The notes under the pieces: model-generated | The model's input: only the letters and a program-made list of their open reading frames with translations | The model's database searches: none | Told to the model about the DNA's origin: nothing | Assembly (NCBI GenBank): GCA_963763085.1 | Contig: CAVXNB010000003.1 | Location: forward strand, 124,001-188,000 | From: CAVXNB01 sp963763085 | Lineage (GTDB): Bacteria; Actinomycetota; Acidimicrobiia; Acidimicrobiales; Bog-793 | DNA length: 64,000 nt | Direction of reading: 5' to 3' | Position numbers and translations under genes: made by a program | In this document: positions 8,752 to 17,406 of the stretch, piece by piece | Layout: every line of letters begins with the position of its first letter | Numbering within the stretch: the first letter of the stretch is position 1

Positions 8752-10620
8752 CTAGTCCTTGCGCCGAGAGCCGTCGTCTCCTCCAGCCGAGATGCTTGCC
8801 GGACCGCTGTGGTCGCGTCTGCCCAAGTCGAGCACAGGAGCTGAGCCAACTAAGCGCTGGGTATAGGGATCAGTCGGATGATTGAGAACCTGTTCGACAG
8901 GGCCCGATTCGCAGATCACGCCCTGCTCCAGCACGACGACCCGGTCGGCGATGCTCGCGACCACACCCAGATCGTGGGTAATGAACAGCAGTGAGAGATC
9001 CATCGACGCGCGCAACTGGACGAGCAGATCGATGACCGCGGCCTGAATCGAGACGTCGAGCGCGGACGTGATCTCGTCACAGACGATCAGCTCGGGCTTC
9101 GCGGCGAGCGCACGCGCGAGTGCGACTCGTTGCCTTTCGCCTCCCGACAGTTCCGCCGGGTAACGCTGGGAGACGCTCCTGGGAAGACGCACGCTGTCGA
9201 GCACGAAGTCCAGATCCTCGCTCGAGTACCCTCCTGCCGTCTCGAAGGCCTTCATCGCTCGCACGATCGCCTGGCGCACGGTGTGACGTGGATTGAGCGA
9301 GTCGTACGGATTCTGAAAGACGATCTGAAGACGCTTACGAACGCTCTGGGTCCGTTCTCGCGCGATTGGTGCGAGAACGGTGCCGTCGAGCGTGATCGTT
9401 CCGCCGGAGGGTCGGTGAAGCCCAGCAATGCAACGGGCGATCGTCGTCTTCCCGCTGCCCGACTCGCCGACGAGCGCCAGGCACTCCCCCTTCTGCACAC
9501 TGAAGCTGACCGAAGCCGCAGCGACGACTGTCCCGTGGCGACTCCGGTGCTGCGCGCTGAGCTCCTCGACGCTGAGGCAGGTGTATTGACCCGAACCGAT
9601 CCGGTCCAACGGGCGGTCTTCTACAGAGATTTCAGGCGTGACCCTCCATTCGAAGCAACGGACCTCGTGGCCGGATCCGATGTCTTCAAGGATCGGCATC
9701 TCCATGGCGCAACGAGGCGTTCGTTGTGGACACCGAGGCTCAAACGCGCAGCCGGCAGGTCGGTCCGTGACGCTGACGGCGATCCCCGCCAATCCGTGCA
9801 GCTGCCGCGGTGACCGGTGATCCGGCACGGATGCGATCAATCCCGCCGCATACGGATGCCGTGGGTGCCCGAAGAACCGGGGCGTCGCCTCACTCTCCTC
9901 GACGATCCGTCCCGCGTACATCACTGCGACGCGATGTACGACGCTCGCGACGACGGCGAGATTGTGGGACACGTACAGGATCGCGACCCCAGTCTCGGAT
10001 TGGATCTGCACGATGGACTCGAGAATGTGCTCTTGGGTCACCACGTCAAGGCCGGTGGTCGGCTCATCGAGCACCAGCACCTGCGGGCGAGATACCAGGG
10101 CGAGAGCAATCGCGAGCCGCTGCTGCTGGCCCCCCGAGAGCTGGTGCGGATAGCGACGACGGAACGACCGATCGCTGGGCAGATGGACTAGCTGGAGCAC
10201 CTCGTTTCGAGCGACTGGATCCTGCTGCTTGAGATGGATCCGCTGAAGCTCCGAGATCTGTTCGTCAACCCGGAGAGTAGGAATGAGCGCGGTTGCAGGA
10301 TCCTGCGGGACGTAGCCCACGGTTCGGCCTCTTAGGCTCCTCACCTCCTGCTCGGGCTTTCCGAGCATCTCCTGGGCCCCGATGAGAACCGAGCCTGCAG
10401 TGATCTTCGCCCCAGGTCGCGCGTAGCCGAGGAGCGCCAGACCTAACGTCGTCTTCCCGCTGCCCGACTCTCCGATGATCCCGAGCGTCTTCCCGGATGC
10501 CACTTCAAGCGAGACCGACTCGACAATCGGCTGGCCCGAAGCAAGCGAGACGGTGAGATCGCGAACCTCGACTGCGAGGCCACCAAGACCGCCGGTCGAG
10601 TTCACCGCGCTTGGGTCCAT
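8752..10620 (-). CDS. Fused double ATPase (DppD-DppF type) of a peptide/opine/oligosaccharide ABC transporter
   Basis: A 622-residue protein with two nucleotide-binding domains in tandem. The first has Walker A GESGSGKTTLGLALL, signature LSGGQQQRLAIALAL, Walker B LVLDEPTTGLD and an oligopeptide C-terminal extension containing RHPYAAGLIASVPD and a Cys-containing linker (FEPRCPQRTPRC). The second has GESGSGKTTIARCI, LSGGERQRVALARAL, ELIVCDEITSALD and a second extension (TDPYTQRLVGSAPV). Most systems encode these as two genes. I chose the ATG at 10620, which overlaps the permease stop by 19 bases; a longer N-terminus would lie wholly inside the permease gene. Last gene of the operon starting at 19017. 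Confidence 0.9.
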   Translation of the reverse strand: MDPSAVNSTGGLGGLAVEVRDLTVSLASGQPIVESVSLEVASGKTLGIIGESGSGKTTLGLALLGYARPGAKITAGSVLIGAQEMLGKPEQEVRSLRGRTVGYVPQDPATALIPTLRVDEQISELQRIHLKQQDPVARNEVLQLVHLPSDRSFRRRYPHQLSGGQQQRLAIALALVSRPQVLVLDEPTTGLDVVTQEHILESIVQIQSETGVAILYVSHNLAVVASVVHRVAVMYAGRIVEESEATPRFFGHPRHPYAAGLIASVPDHRSPRQLHGLAGIAVSVTDRPAGCAFEPRCPQRTPRCAMEMPILEDIGSGHEVRCFEWRVTPEISVEDRPLDRIGSGQYTCLSVEELSAQHRSRHGTVVAAASVSFSVQKGECLALVGESGSGKTTIARCIAGLHRPSGGTITLDGTVLAPIARERTQSVRKRLQIVFQNPYDSLNPRHTVRQAIVRAMKAFETAGGYSSEDLDFVLDSVRLPRSVSQRYPAELSGGERQRVALARALAAKPELIVCDEITSALDVSIQAAVIDLLVQLRASMDLSLLFITHDLGVVASIADRVVVLEQGVICESGPVEQVLNHPTDPYTQRLVGSAPVLDLGRRDHSGPASISAGGDDGSRRKD

Positions 10621-11462
10621 GAAAGGAGGCGCCAGCGACGCAAGTCCTCCACCTCGACCGAGTGACCCAGGCCCCGCGCGATCGAGTCGGCAAAGGTGTT
10701 GACGCCGATCGTGAGGATCGCGATGAGAAGGGCTGGCGCGACGACCGACCACGGTTGGAAGGTCAAACCTGACTGGTTCTCGCTGATCATGAGCGCCCAG
10801 TCAGCGGCCGGCGGCCTTACGCCGAGGCCGAGATAGTTGATCGCCGCCACGAGCAGGATGGAGACGGTCAATCGTGGTCCTCCGTCAGCCACGATGATGC
10901 CCCAAAGGTTGGGCAGAATCTCCTTCAGCAGGATTTTCGGCGTTGCTTCGCCTCGTGCGACCGCGGCTTCCACGTAGCCTCGAACGCTCACGTTCGCAGT
11001 GGCCGTCCGGATGATCCTCGCGATACCAGGAACCTGAACGAGCACGATGCCGGCGACCAGCGCGACAGGATTGGCACCTGCCCCAGTTGCGATGACGAGG
11101 AGGAGAAGGATGGGCGGAAACGCCAGAAGAACATCCATCACGCGCATGGAGACCGCGTCGAACATCGACCGACGGTAACCAGAGGTCAGACCAATCGCAC
11201 CTCCTATCACGTAGGCGATGAGGGTTGCGAGCCCGGCCAGCACGATCAGCGAGCGTCCGCCGTACAACACGCGGCTCAACACGTCTCGTCCGACAAAGTC
11301 GGTGCCAAGTGGGAACCGGCTGCTCGGAGTCGCGAACGGTATACCGATGACGGCGTTCGGAGGATGCGGCGCAAAGGCAGGGCCCACTATGGCAAAGAGG
11401 AGCACGAGCACCGTCAGTGTCAGCCCCACACGTCCGGACCAAGATCGCAGCGCGCGCCTCAT
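10602..11462 (-). CDS. DppC-type ABC transporter permease
   Basis: A 286-residue inner-membrane permease with about six helices. The N-terminal periplasmic segment contains FPLGTDFVGRDVLSRVLYGGR, the DppC/OppC hallmark. The EAA loop EAAVARGEATPKILLKEILPN contacts the ATPase, and the last helix region reads LLIAILTIGVNTFADSIARGL. It overlaps the DppB-type gene (ATGA) and the ATPase gene. It forms the heterodimeric channel with the product of 11459-12484. Given the catabolic genes upstream, an oligosaccharide or sugar-acid substrate is more likely than a peptide; that is inference. Confidence 0.92.
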   Translation of the reverse strand: MRRALRSWSGRVGLTLTVLVLLFAIVGPAFAPHPPNAVIGIPFATPSSRFPLGTDFVGRDVLSRVLYGGRSLIVLAGLATLIAYVIGGAIGLTSGYRRSMFDAVSMRVMDVLLAFPPILLLLVIATGAGANPVALVAGIVLVQVPGIARIIRTATANVSVRGYVEAAVARGEATPKILLKEILPNLWGIIVADGGPRLTVSILLVAAINYLGLGVRPPAADWALMISENQSGLTFQPWSVVAPALLIAILTIGVNTFADSIARGLGHSVEVEDLRRWRLLSWTQAR

Positions 11463-12484
11463 GTCACCGCCGTCCGGAGCTTTGGGTTCAAGAGCACGAC
11501 CACGACATCAGCGAGAATGTTGAGAAAGATGTAGACGGCAGCGATGATGACCGCGCTCGCCTGCACGACGGGAATGTCCCGCAGGGCCACGGACGAGACG
11601 AGGCCTGCGCCGATGCCTGGGTACTGAAACACCGTCTCGACTACCACGACACCGCCTACCAACCACTGGACCGTCAGTGCAAAGACTTGGATCGATGGTC
11701 CCAGAGCGTTGCGAAGCACGTGCCGGAAGATCAAACGACGCTCCGGCATGCCGTTCAGACGTGCCGATTCGACATACTCGGTCCGCATGACCTCGATGAC
11801 CCCGGCCCGGACCATGCGCACGTTGTAGGCCGTGAGCGAGATGAGAAGAGTGACGACCGGTAGGACGAGCAGCCTTGGCTGTGACAGCGGATCGGTCCCT
11901 GGAGCAAGCAGCGAAGCCGGCGGGAGCAGCTTCACCACCACCCCGAATACGACCGCAAGCAGCGTCCCGGTCACAAACTCCGGGAGCGAGATCATTCCGA
12001 GCGTCAGGGTCGAGATTCCTGTATCGATCTTCCTTCCACTCTTGACGCCGGCGAAGATGCCAAGGCAGAGCGACAGCGGAATGAGAATCACCAGCGTGCA
12101 GGCTGCGAGCACGAGCGTATTGAAGAACCTCGGTCCGATGTAGGAAGACACGGGCTCCTGGTTCGCCAAGGACTCGCCAAGCCGCCCGTGGAGCATGCCG
12201 CTCAGCCAAGACCAATACTGAGTGACCGCCGACCGGTCGAGGCCCATCTGGTGCGCAAGTTGCTGCACTGCCTGCGGCGTCGCAAGGCGACCAAGAATCT
12301 GTCGAGCCGCATTTCCCGGCAGGATTTGGGTCGCCGAGAAGACCGCAATCGAGACGACGAACAGCAACAGGACACCGATCGCGAAGCGACCGACCGTGTA
12401 CGCGAACAACGGGTGCCGTTCGAGGAATCGCTGCCGAAGGTGGTGACCTTCGACATCCGGAGCCGCGACGATCGAGGCACTCAC
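11459..12484 (-). CDS. DppB-type ABC transporter permease
   Basis: I chose the GTG at 12484, four bases after the aldolase stop with AAGGAA at good spacing, giving 341 residues; a longer reading would run into the aldolase gene. The N-terminal helix (VGRFAIGVLLLFVVSIAVFSATQILPGN) has the typical PGN motif, followed by the QMGLDRSAVTQYWSWLSGMLHGRLGES periplasmic loop, five more helices and the EAA loop ARLNGMPERRLIFRHVLRNAL. It overlaps the DppC-type gene by ATGA. Confidence 0.92.
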   Translation of the reverse strand: MSASIVAAPDVEGHHLRQRFLERHPLFAYTVGRFAIGVLLLFVVSIAVFSATQILPGNAARQILGRLATPQAVQQLAHQMGLDRSAVTQYWSWLSGMLHGRLGESLANQEPVSSYIGPRFFNTLVLAACTLVILIPLSLCLGIFAGVKSGRKIDTGISTLTLGMISLPEFVTGTLLAVVFGVVVKLLPPASLLAPGTDPLSQPRLLVLPVVTLLISLTAYNVRMVRAGVIEVMRTEYVESARLNGMPERRLIFRHVLRNALGPSIQVFALTVQWLVGGVVVVETVFQYPGIGAGLVSSVALRDIPVVQASAVIIAAVYIFLNILADVVVVLLNPKLRTAVT

Positions 12485-12488
12485 GAGC

Positions 12489-13436
12489 TCATTCCTTCGC
12501 AGACAGCTGCACGTGCCAAGAGGGCAAGCCGTCCCCGGAGCCGCCTTCGACGGAGTCGCGAGTGTCGAACTGGCCGAAGGCACGGGCCAGAGCCGTCATC
12601 TGTCCCGCCGACAACGCCACGCCGGGAACGCGCGAGGCGACGGATCCGATGAGCCCGCGATCGTGGAGCACCCACTTTGCCGACGCCACGTATCGGGCCT
12701 GAGACTGCATGGCGAACACGAGGTACGGGAGCACGGATGCCAAGACGGCCTCCGCTTCAACCGAAGCTCCCGACTCCTCGGCACGGTAGGCGAGGACCAG
12801 ACGATCGATGACCTCCACCCCTGGGATGACGCCGGCTGCGCCCGCGCGTAGGCACTCGAGGAGGTACATGCCGCCATCTCCGCCCCACGTGGAGGCGGTC
12901 TCGCCCAGGGCCGCACGGACTCGCCCGAGCTCCCAGTCGCCGCCCTCGATCTTCACGATCAGGGGGTCGGCGAGCGTCGCGGCGAGCAGCTTGAGACCTT
13001 CCAAGCCATATCCAGCACCGGAATAGCGCGGCGCCTCTTGAACCATGATCTCGATATCCAGGTCGCGGGCAAGGCCGCTGACGAGGTCCGTGCTCGACGA
13101 CGGCCCGGTCGGTCGCGATCGGGCCGGGACGAGCAAGCAGTCGGCACCGGCATCTCTCGCATGACGAGCCATCGCCAGTGCCGTTTTCCTGTCGTCAACA
13201 GGCGAAAGGCCGACGATCACCGGCACCCTGCCGGCGACCTCCTCGACTACGGTGCGCGCAACCGATCGACGCTCAGCAGCAGTGAGTTGACCGACCTCTC
13301 CCGCGATGGCGTTGCAAAGGAACCCGCCTGCTCGGCCTTCGAGACCGAAACGGACCAGCGCGGTCAGTCCCCCCAGATCCAACGCCCCTTCGGCGGTGAA
13401 GGGCGTGCACAGCGATGCGTAGACACCGGGAATCAT
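12489..13436 (-). CDS. DapA-superfamily aldolase/lyase, probably 2-keto-3-deoxy-sugar-acid aldolase
   Basis: A 315-residue TIM barrel. The Schiff-base lysine is at about residue 162 (DPLIVKIEGGD), and the loop CNAIAGEVGQLTAAER replaces the usual GTTGE phosphate-site loop. The canonical YNxP tyrosine strand reads IMVQEAPRYSG, so the proton-relay tyrosine is displaced, as in divergent aldolases and dehydratases of this superfamily. The ATG at 13436 has GGAGACGCAGGG just upstream. It lies directly after the hydrolase and dehydratase genes. Cleavage of a 2-keto-3-deoxy acid to pyruvate plus an aldehyde would complete the pathway; this role is inferred from context. Confidence 0.8.
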   Translation of the reverse strand: MIPGVYASLCTPFTAEGALDLGGLTALVRFGLEGRAGGFLCNAIAGEVGQLTAAERRSVARTVVEEVAGRVPVIVGLSPVDDRKTALAMARHARDAGADCLLVPARSRPTGPSSSTDLVSGLARDLDIEIMVQEAPRYSGAGYGLEGLKLLAATLADPLIVKIEGGDWELGRVRAALGETASTWGGDGGMYLLECLRAGAAGVIPGVEVIDRLVLAYRAEESGASVEAEAVLASVLPYLVFAMQSQARYVASAKWVLHDRGLIGSVASRVPGVALSAGQMTALARAFGQFDTRDSVEGGSGDGLPSWHVQLSAKE

Positions 13437-14514
13437 CCCTGCGTCTCCAAGCCCCCATCGCCCGCCCGAGCCTGCTCGCGCGAGCGAGCAGCAACGGCCC
13501 TTGCCCCCACGGAACCTGAAACCCTGTTGGCACGCTTCCATAGTGCGAGATGACCGTTGCGGCCCACACGGCCGCCGACACCCCGCTCAGGATGCCAGAT
13601 TCCGACACCTCGTCAACTCCGGCACGAAAGGCTCGCGCGGCGACAACGGCGAGCCCCGGGCGAAACCAGCCCCGTCGGGCTCCGCGCCAGAGTCCAGCAG
13701 CGAAGAAGAACTGGGCGGACGTCTCGCGGTAGAAGCTGTCCTGGCCGATCACCGCGGGCCAACGGCCGTGCGCGTCTTGGCTACTGCCAAGAGCTTCGGC
13801 GAGACTGACGGAGGCGTCCAGCAGCGTCGGGTAGCCCGCGTGCGTCTCGGGGCAGTAGGACAGGACGTCGAGCAACCCGAGCAGCGCCCATCCTTGCCCC
13901 CTGCTCCACCCCAGCCCATACGTGGTCCCGGTCTTTTCCAGATAGAAGTGGGCAAAAAGCCCGTTCGGGTGCTGGAGGAGCTCTACCATCGCCAGCGCCT
14001 GGCCCACGCCGTCGTCGAGCAGCTCGTGGTCGCCCATGACTGCTCCGAGATGAACGAAGAACGGTGGATCGAAGTGCATGCAGTCAACGAATACACCACG
14101 GCCCGGATCAGCGAGCAGCTCCTGTTCCTTCGCACTTAGCGGCTCGTTGCTGTAGGGCTGGCGGAGCGGAGCCCGCTCGAATGCGGCGTACGCGCCGTGC
14201 ACCGTCGGACGTCGCCTCAGGTACTCGGCAAGCTCGACCGCAGGGGCGAGGATTGTCTGGTCACCGGTGGTCTCGTACGACAGACACATGGCATGACCCG
14301 GGATGGTGTTGTCCCACGGGCTGAAGGGCAACCTTCGCGCTGCCCACGACTTCAGGCTCCCATGCACGAAGCCGGCGTAGGTTCCGTCGCCCAGCATGTC
14401 GGAAGCTGCAAGAAGACCTTCGAACCCGATCGACTCACCGTATCGCCAGCACTCGAACTGATAGCCGCACAACACGTCGGCGGCGTTGCGCAGCCGAGCT
14501 GAACCCTCCTGCAC
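13433..14514 (-). CDS. GH88/GH105-family unsaturated uronyl hydrolase (probable frameshift near the 3' end)
   Basis: An (alpha/alpha)6-barrel protein starting with GTG at 14514, overlapping the dehydratase stop (TAGTG). The acidic catalytic motif VFVDCMHFDPPFFVHLG and the WSRGQGWALLGLLDVL motif are typical of unsaturated glucuronyl/rhamnogalacturonyl hydrolases. They act on the 4,5-unsaturated uronic residue left by polysaccharide lyases. The raw frame runs on into the aldolase gene to 13273 with a basic, non-family tail after PWGQGPLLLA. A one-base shift near 13490 gives a stop at 13433 forming an ATGA overlap with the aldolase start and a normal length of about 360 residues, so I use that end. 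No signal peptide, hence cytoplasmic. Confidence 0.75.
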
Positions 14515-15698
14515 TAGCCGGCCTTGTCGCCTGGGGCGTCCACCCGGTAACGCGAGACGAGTTCCTCGTCGAGCTCAATACCGAGACCCGGAGCCTCCGG
14601 GAGCGACATCGTGCCGTCGGTGATCGTCGGCTCTGGGAACGTCAACCCGCGCCGAAGGGGCGACGGTGAGACTACCGGTGACAGATACTCGAAGTACGGA
14701 CAATTGCTGGTGCTTGCCTGCAGATTCCGCTCAGCCGCCGCGGTGATGCCAGTCTTGTAACCGTGAGGTATCACGACCGCCGCGTGGTAGCTGGCGAGCG
14801 AAGCGATGCGTGAAGCCTCGGTCAAGCCGCCGCAGCGGTTTACGTCGGGTTGGAGGATGTCGACTCGACCGGTACGTAGCCACTCGAGGCTCTCGAACCT
14901 GGTGGCCGAGAATTCGGCTCCTCCGATGCGGATCGGCGAGCGATCGGCCAATCGGGCATGTCCTTCGAGGTTGTCGTGCTCAATTGGCGCTTCGGCGAAG
15001 AAGATGTCGCAGTCGTCGATCCTCTCAAGGACCCACAAGGCAGATCTCCAGTCCCACCATCGATACCCGAAGTCGACCATCATCGTGATGTCGTCGCCGA
15101 GATGGCGCCTGCCTTCGTGAATGAGCGCGACCAGCCCACGGTCGTCGACGATGTCACCGAAGATGACCTCCATCTTGATGGCCCGAAGGCCGGACTCGAC
15201 GAGCTGGGTCATGATGTCCTTGATCCGCACCATGACCTCGGCCGCGGATCTCCCTTGGGGTGTTCCCGGCCAGACGGTCCCGTAGGGTCGAAGCCGCTCC
15301 CGGCGGGCGCCGCCCAGAAGCTCGTACGCCGGCCGCCCGAGTTCCTTCCCGACAAGGTCGTACAGCGCCATATCCAAGGCAGACAGCGCATGGATCCCTA
15401 GACCGCGTCGACCCGGATAGATCGAGCCTTCATAGAGCCGGTCGAAGAGGGAAGAGATCGGGAAGGGGTCTTGGCCGAGCAACATGCTCCGAAGGCCGCG
15501 GCTCCACTCGTGAAGGTCCTGCATCTCGATGAATCTCGCAATTACTTCCGCTGGGGCATCGGTCTCGCCTGTCCCGATGTTCCCGGCGTCGTCGTGCACC
15601 CTGACGAGCACGGTGTCGTAGGAGCCATCGAGGTCATGCGGATCGCCAGGTGTCATGAGGGGAATCACCTCGACGCCCGTGATGACATGACGTGACAT
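14514..15698 (-). CDS. Enolase-superfamily (mandelate racemase type) sugar-acid dehydratase
   Basis: A 394-residue protein. The ATG at 15698 shares one base with the SDR stop (TGATG), and I prefer it over longer starts inside the SDR. The capping domain (VEVIPLMTPGDPHDLDGSYDTVLVRV) precedes the barrel: lysine strand AIKMEVIFGD, metal acids in MMVDFGYRWWD, FFAEAPIEHDN and IGGAEFSATR, and catalytic His in VIPHGYKTGIT. Acid dehydration to a 2-keto-3-deoxy product fits the aldolase two genes downstream. Related to the gene at 5462-6653 (shared PHGYKT). Substrate specificity cannot be read from sequence. Confidence 0.88.
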   Translation of the reverse strand: MSRHVITGVEVIPLMTPGDPHDLDGSYDTVLVRVHDDAGNIGTGETDAPAEVIARFIEMQDLHEWSRGLRSMLLGQDPFPISSLFDRLYEGSIYPGRRGLGIHALSALDMALYDLVGKELGRPAYELLGGARRERLRPYGTVWPGTPQGRSAAEVMVRIKDIMTQLVESGLRAIKMEVIFGDIVDDRGLVALIHEGRRHLGDDITMMVDFGYRWWDWRSALWVLERIDDCDIFFAEAPIEHDNLEGHARLADRSPIRIGGAEFSATRFESLEWLRTGRVDILQPDVNRCGGLTEASRIASLASYHAAVVIPHGYKTGITAAAERNLQASTSNCPYFEYLSPVVSPSPLRRGLTFPEPTITDGTMSLPEAPGLGIELDEELVSRYRVDAPGDKAG

Positions 15699-16450
15699 CA
15701 ATAGGTGCACCTCCCGCCCGAGAGATCGAGCGTCTGGCCGGTTGTAAAGGTGGCTTCGGAGACAAGAAAGCTCACAGCAGCGGCAACTTCCGCCGGCGTG
15801 CCGGAACGTCCAAGCGGAATCTTGCTCAACATGTACTGCTGCTGTGAATGCGGAATCACCTCGAACAGCTGAGTCTCGATGACCGCCGGGGCGACCGCAT
15901 TCACGAGAATACCGGCATCGCAAACCTCTCTTGAGAGTGCTTTGGTCATCCCGATCAGGCCTGCCTTGGCTGCGGAGTACGGGATGAGCCTCGGGTTCCC
16001 CTCTTTGCCGGCGACCGAGGCGATGTTGATGATGCGACCCCACCCTTCGGCGCGCATGATCGGCACGACCGCCCGCGACCAACGGAACGGAGCCGTCAGG
16101 AGCACGTCCAAGACGGCTTGCCAGTCGTCGTCGCTCTGCTCCTCGATACTCGCAGTCTTCCCAGCTGTGCCCGCGTTATTGACCAGAATCCCGATCGGAC
16201 CGGCCACTTCGGCTGTTTGCTGCAGGAGCCGATCGAGGTCAGTCTGACTAGTCACGTCCCCGACGATCATGAGCGATGCCGCGAGTCGCTCCGCCACCTG
16301 CGACAGTTCGGCCTCATCCCGATCGAAGAGCACCAAACGGTGCCCGTCGGACGTGAGGCGCTCGGCGATCGCTCGCCCGATGCCTCGAGCGGCACCAGTT
16401 ACGACAGCGATCCTCTGTATCGTGTCCTCACCCAGCTGGTTGCTAGTCAA
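15698..16450 (-). CDS. Short-chain dehydrogenase/reductase (sugar oxidation)
   Basis: A 250-residue classical SDR: cofactor loop VVTGAARGIGRAIAERL (acid FDRDE after beta-2 suggests NAD preference), NNAG motif ILVNNAGTAG, catalytic Ser in INIASVAGKEG, YSAAK active site and C-terminal LDLSGGRCTY. The TTG start overlaps the upstream epimerase-like gene stop (TTGA). In this operon it probably oxidises the hexose/uronic sugar to a lactone or keto sugar. Confidence 0.88.
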   Translation of the reverse strand: MTSNQLGEDTIQRIAVVTGAARGIGRAIAERLTSDGHRLVLFDRDEAELSQVAERLAASLMIVGDVTSQTDLDRLLQQTAEVAGPIGILVNNAGTAGKTASIEEQSDDDWQAVLDVLLTAPFRWSRAVVPIMRAEGWGRIINIASVAGKEGNPRLIPYSAAKAGLIGMTKALSREVCDAGILVNAVAPAVIETQLFEVIPHSQQQYMLSKIPLGRSGTPAEVAAAVSFLVSEATFTTGQTLDLSGGRCTY

Positions 16451-17406
16451 GGATCGCCTTCCTCCTCGAAGAGAATGGTTGCACGTACACGGGAAGTCAC
16501 TGTTTCACCGGGACCAACCCAGTGAGCATCGCCCGAGTCGATCGCCGCCGCAAGACCGAGGGAGTGCGGCACGGAGGCCGGCTCGATCATGAGGAGCTGA
16601 GCGGCGCAGCGCCAAACCTCCTCGGTCGCACGCACCTCATGCCAGATCCACGCGTGAGGGAGCACGCCGGCATCCCACTCCAGCCGAACCCCGAGGTGTC
16701 CTTCAGCGTTCCACACCGTCGCCAATCCTCCGGCCAGGGTATTCACCGCCATGAATCTGCTTCGTGGTTGAGCAAAGCTCCAACGATCAGCCCGCTCCAC
16801 GCCACCCGACACCAGCCTGACTCGCGGCCAGTCGGTCGCGTCCTCCGGCGCTCGCAGCGGACCGTCGGTCTCTGACAGCTCATATGCCTTTCCGCCGGAG
16901 AGCGTGAGCTCGAACTCGGGATCTAACAGCTCGGGACCGAGCGCTAGGTGCTCTACCGCGACAAAGGGGACTCGTGCCCCTGTGGCTTGCCAGTCCGTCT
17001 GAATGGCAACCGTCGTGCCGTCGACGCGTACCTCTCGTCGCACCTCGAGCCCGTGTCCTTGCCACTCGAGTTCAGCAAAGTCCGCTCCCCTCCTTCTTGA
17101 CGTCCAGGATTGGTTCGCAGCGGCTCCGTGAAATCCATGGCGTACTCCCCCGACAACGGATTCTGATCCGGCGTTCGGCGTGAGAAGCTGCCAGCCTCCC
17201 CTATAACCCCGGGTCCAAATCTGCTCCGCGACGTCCCCCGTCGGTCGCCCGCTCGTCGAAAATGGTGTGTGAGCCAGGAGTTGCCGACCCGTCCGGAGCT
17301 CGACGAGATCGGCTATTTCGCCTCCGTGCGCCAGATCCAGCCGCACGAGCAGGTCCTGTGAGTTGAGGCATATGGCGCGAGCCGACGGACCCCCTATGCC
17401 GAGCAC
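16447..17406 (-). CDS. Aldose-1-epimerase-like protein (galactose mutarotase fold, DUF4432-like)
   Basis: A 319-residue all-beta protein starting with GTG directly after the binding-protein stop. Motifs shared with its paralogue at 31932-32927: HGGEIADLVELRTGRQLL, then RGGWQLLTPNAGSES and GVRHGFHG (candidate sugar-binding histidines), and HAWIWHEV near the end. Proteins of this group bind aldoses and interconvert anomers. The operon position between a binding protein and an SDR fits conversion of the imported sugar into the anomer the dehydrogenase uses. Confidence 0.72.
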   Translation of the reverse strand: MLGIGGPSARAICLNSQDLLVRLDLAHGGEIADLVELRTGRQLLAHTPFSTSGRPTGDVAEQIWTRGYRGGWQLLTPNAGSESVVGGVRHGFHGAAANQSWTSRRRGADFAELEWQGHGLEVRREVRVDGTTVAIQTDWQATGARVPFVAVEHLALGPELLDPEFELTLSGGKAYELSETDGPLRAPEDATDWPRVRLVSGGVERADRWSFAQPRSRFMAVNTLAGGLATVWNAEGHLGVRLEWDAGVLPHAWIWHEVRATEEVWRCAAQLLMIEPASVPHSLGLAAAIDSGDAHWVGPGETVTSRVRATILFEEEGDP

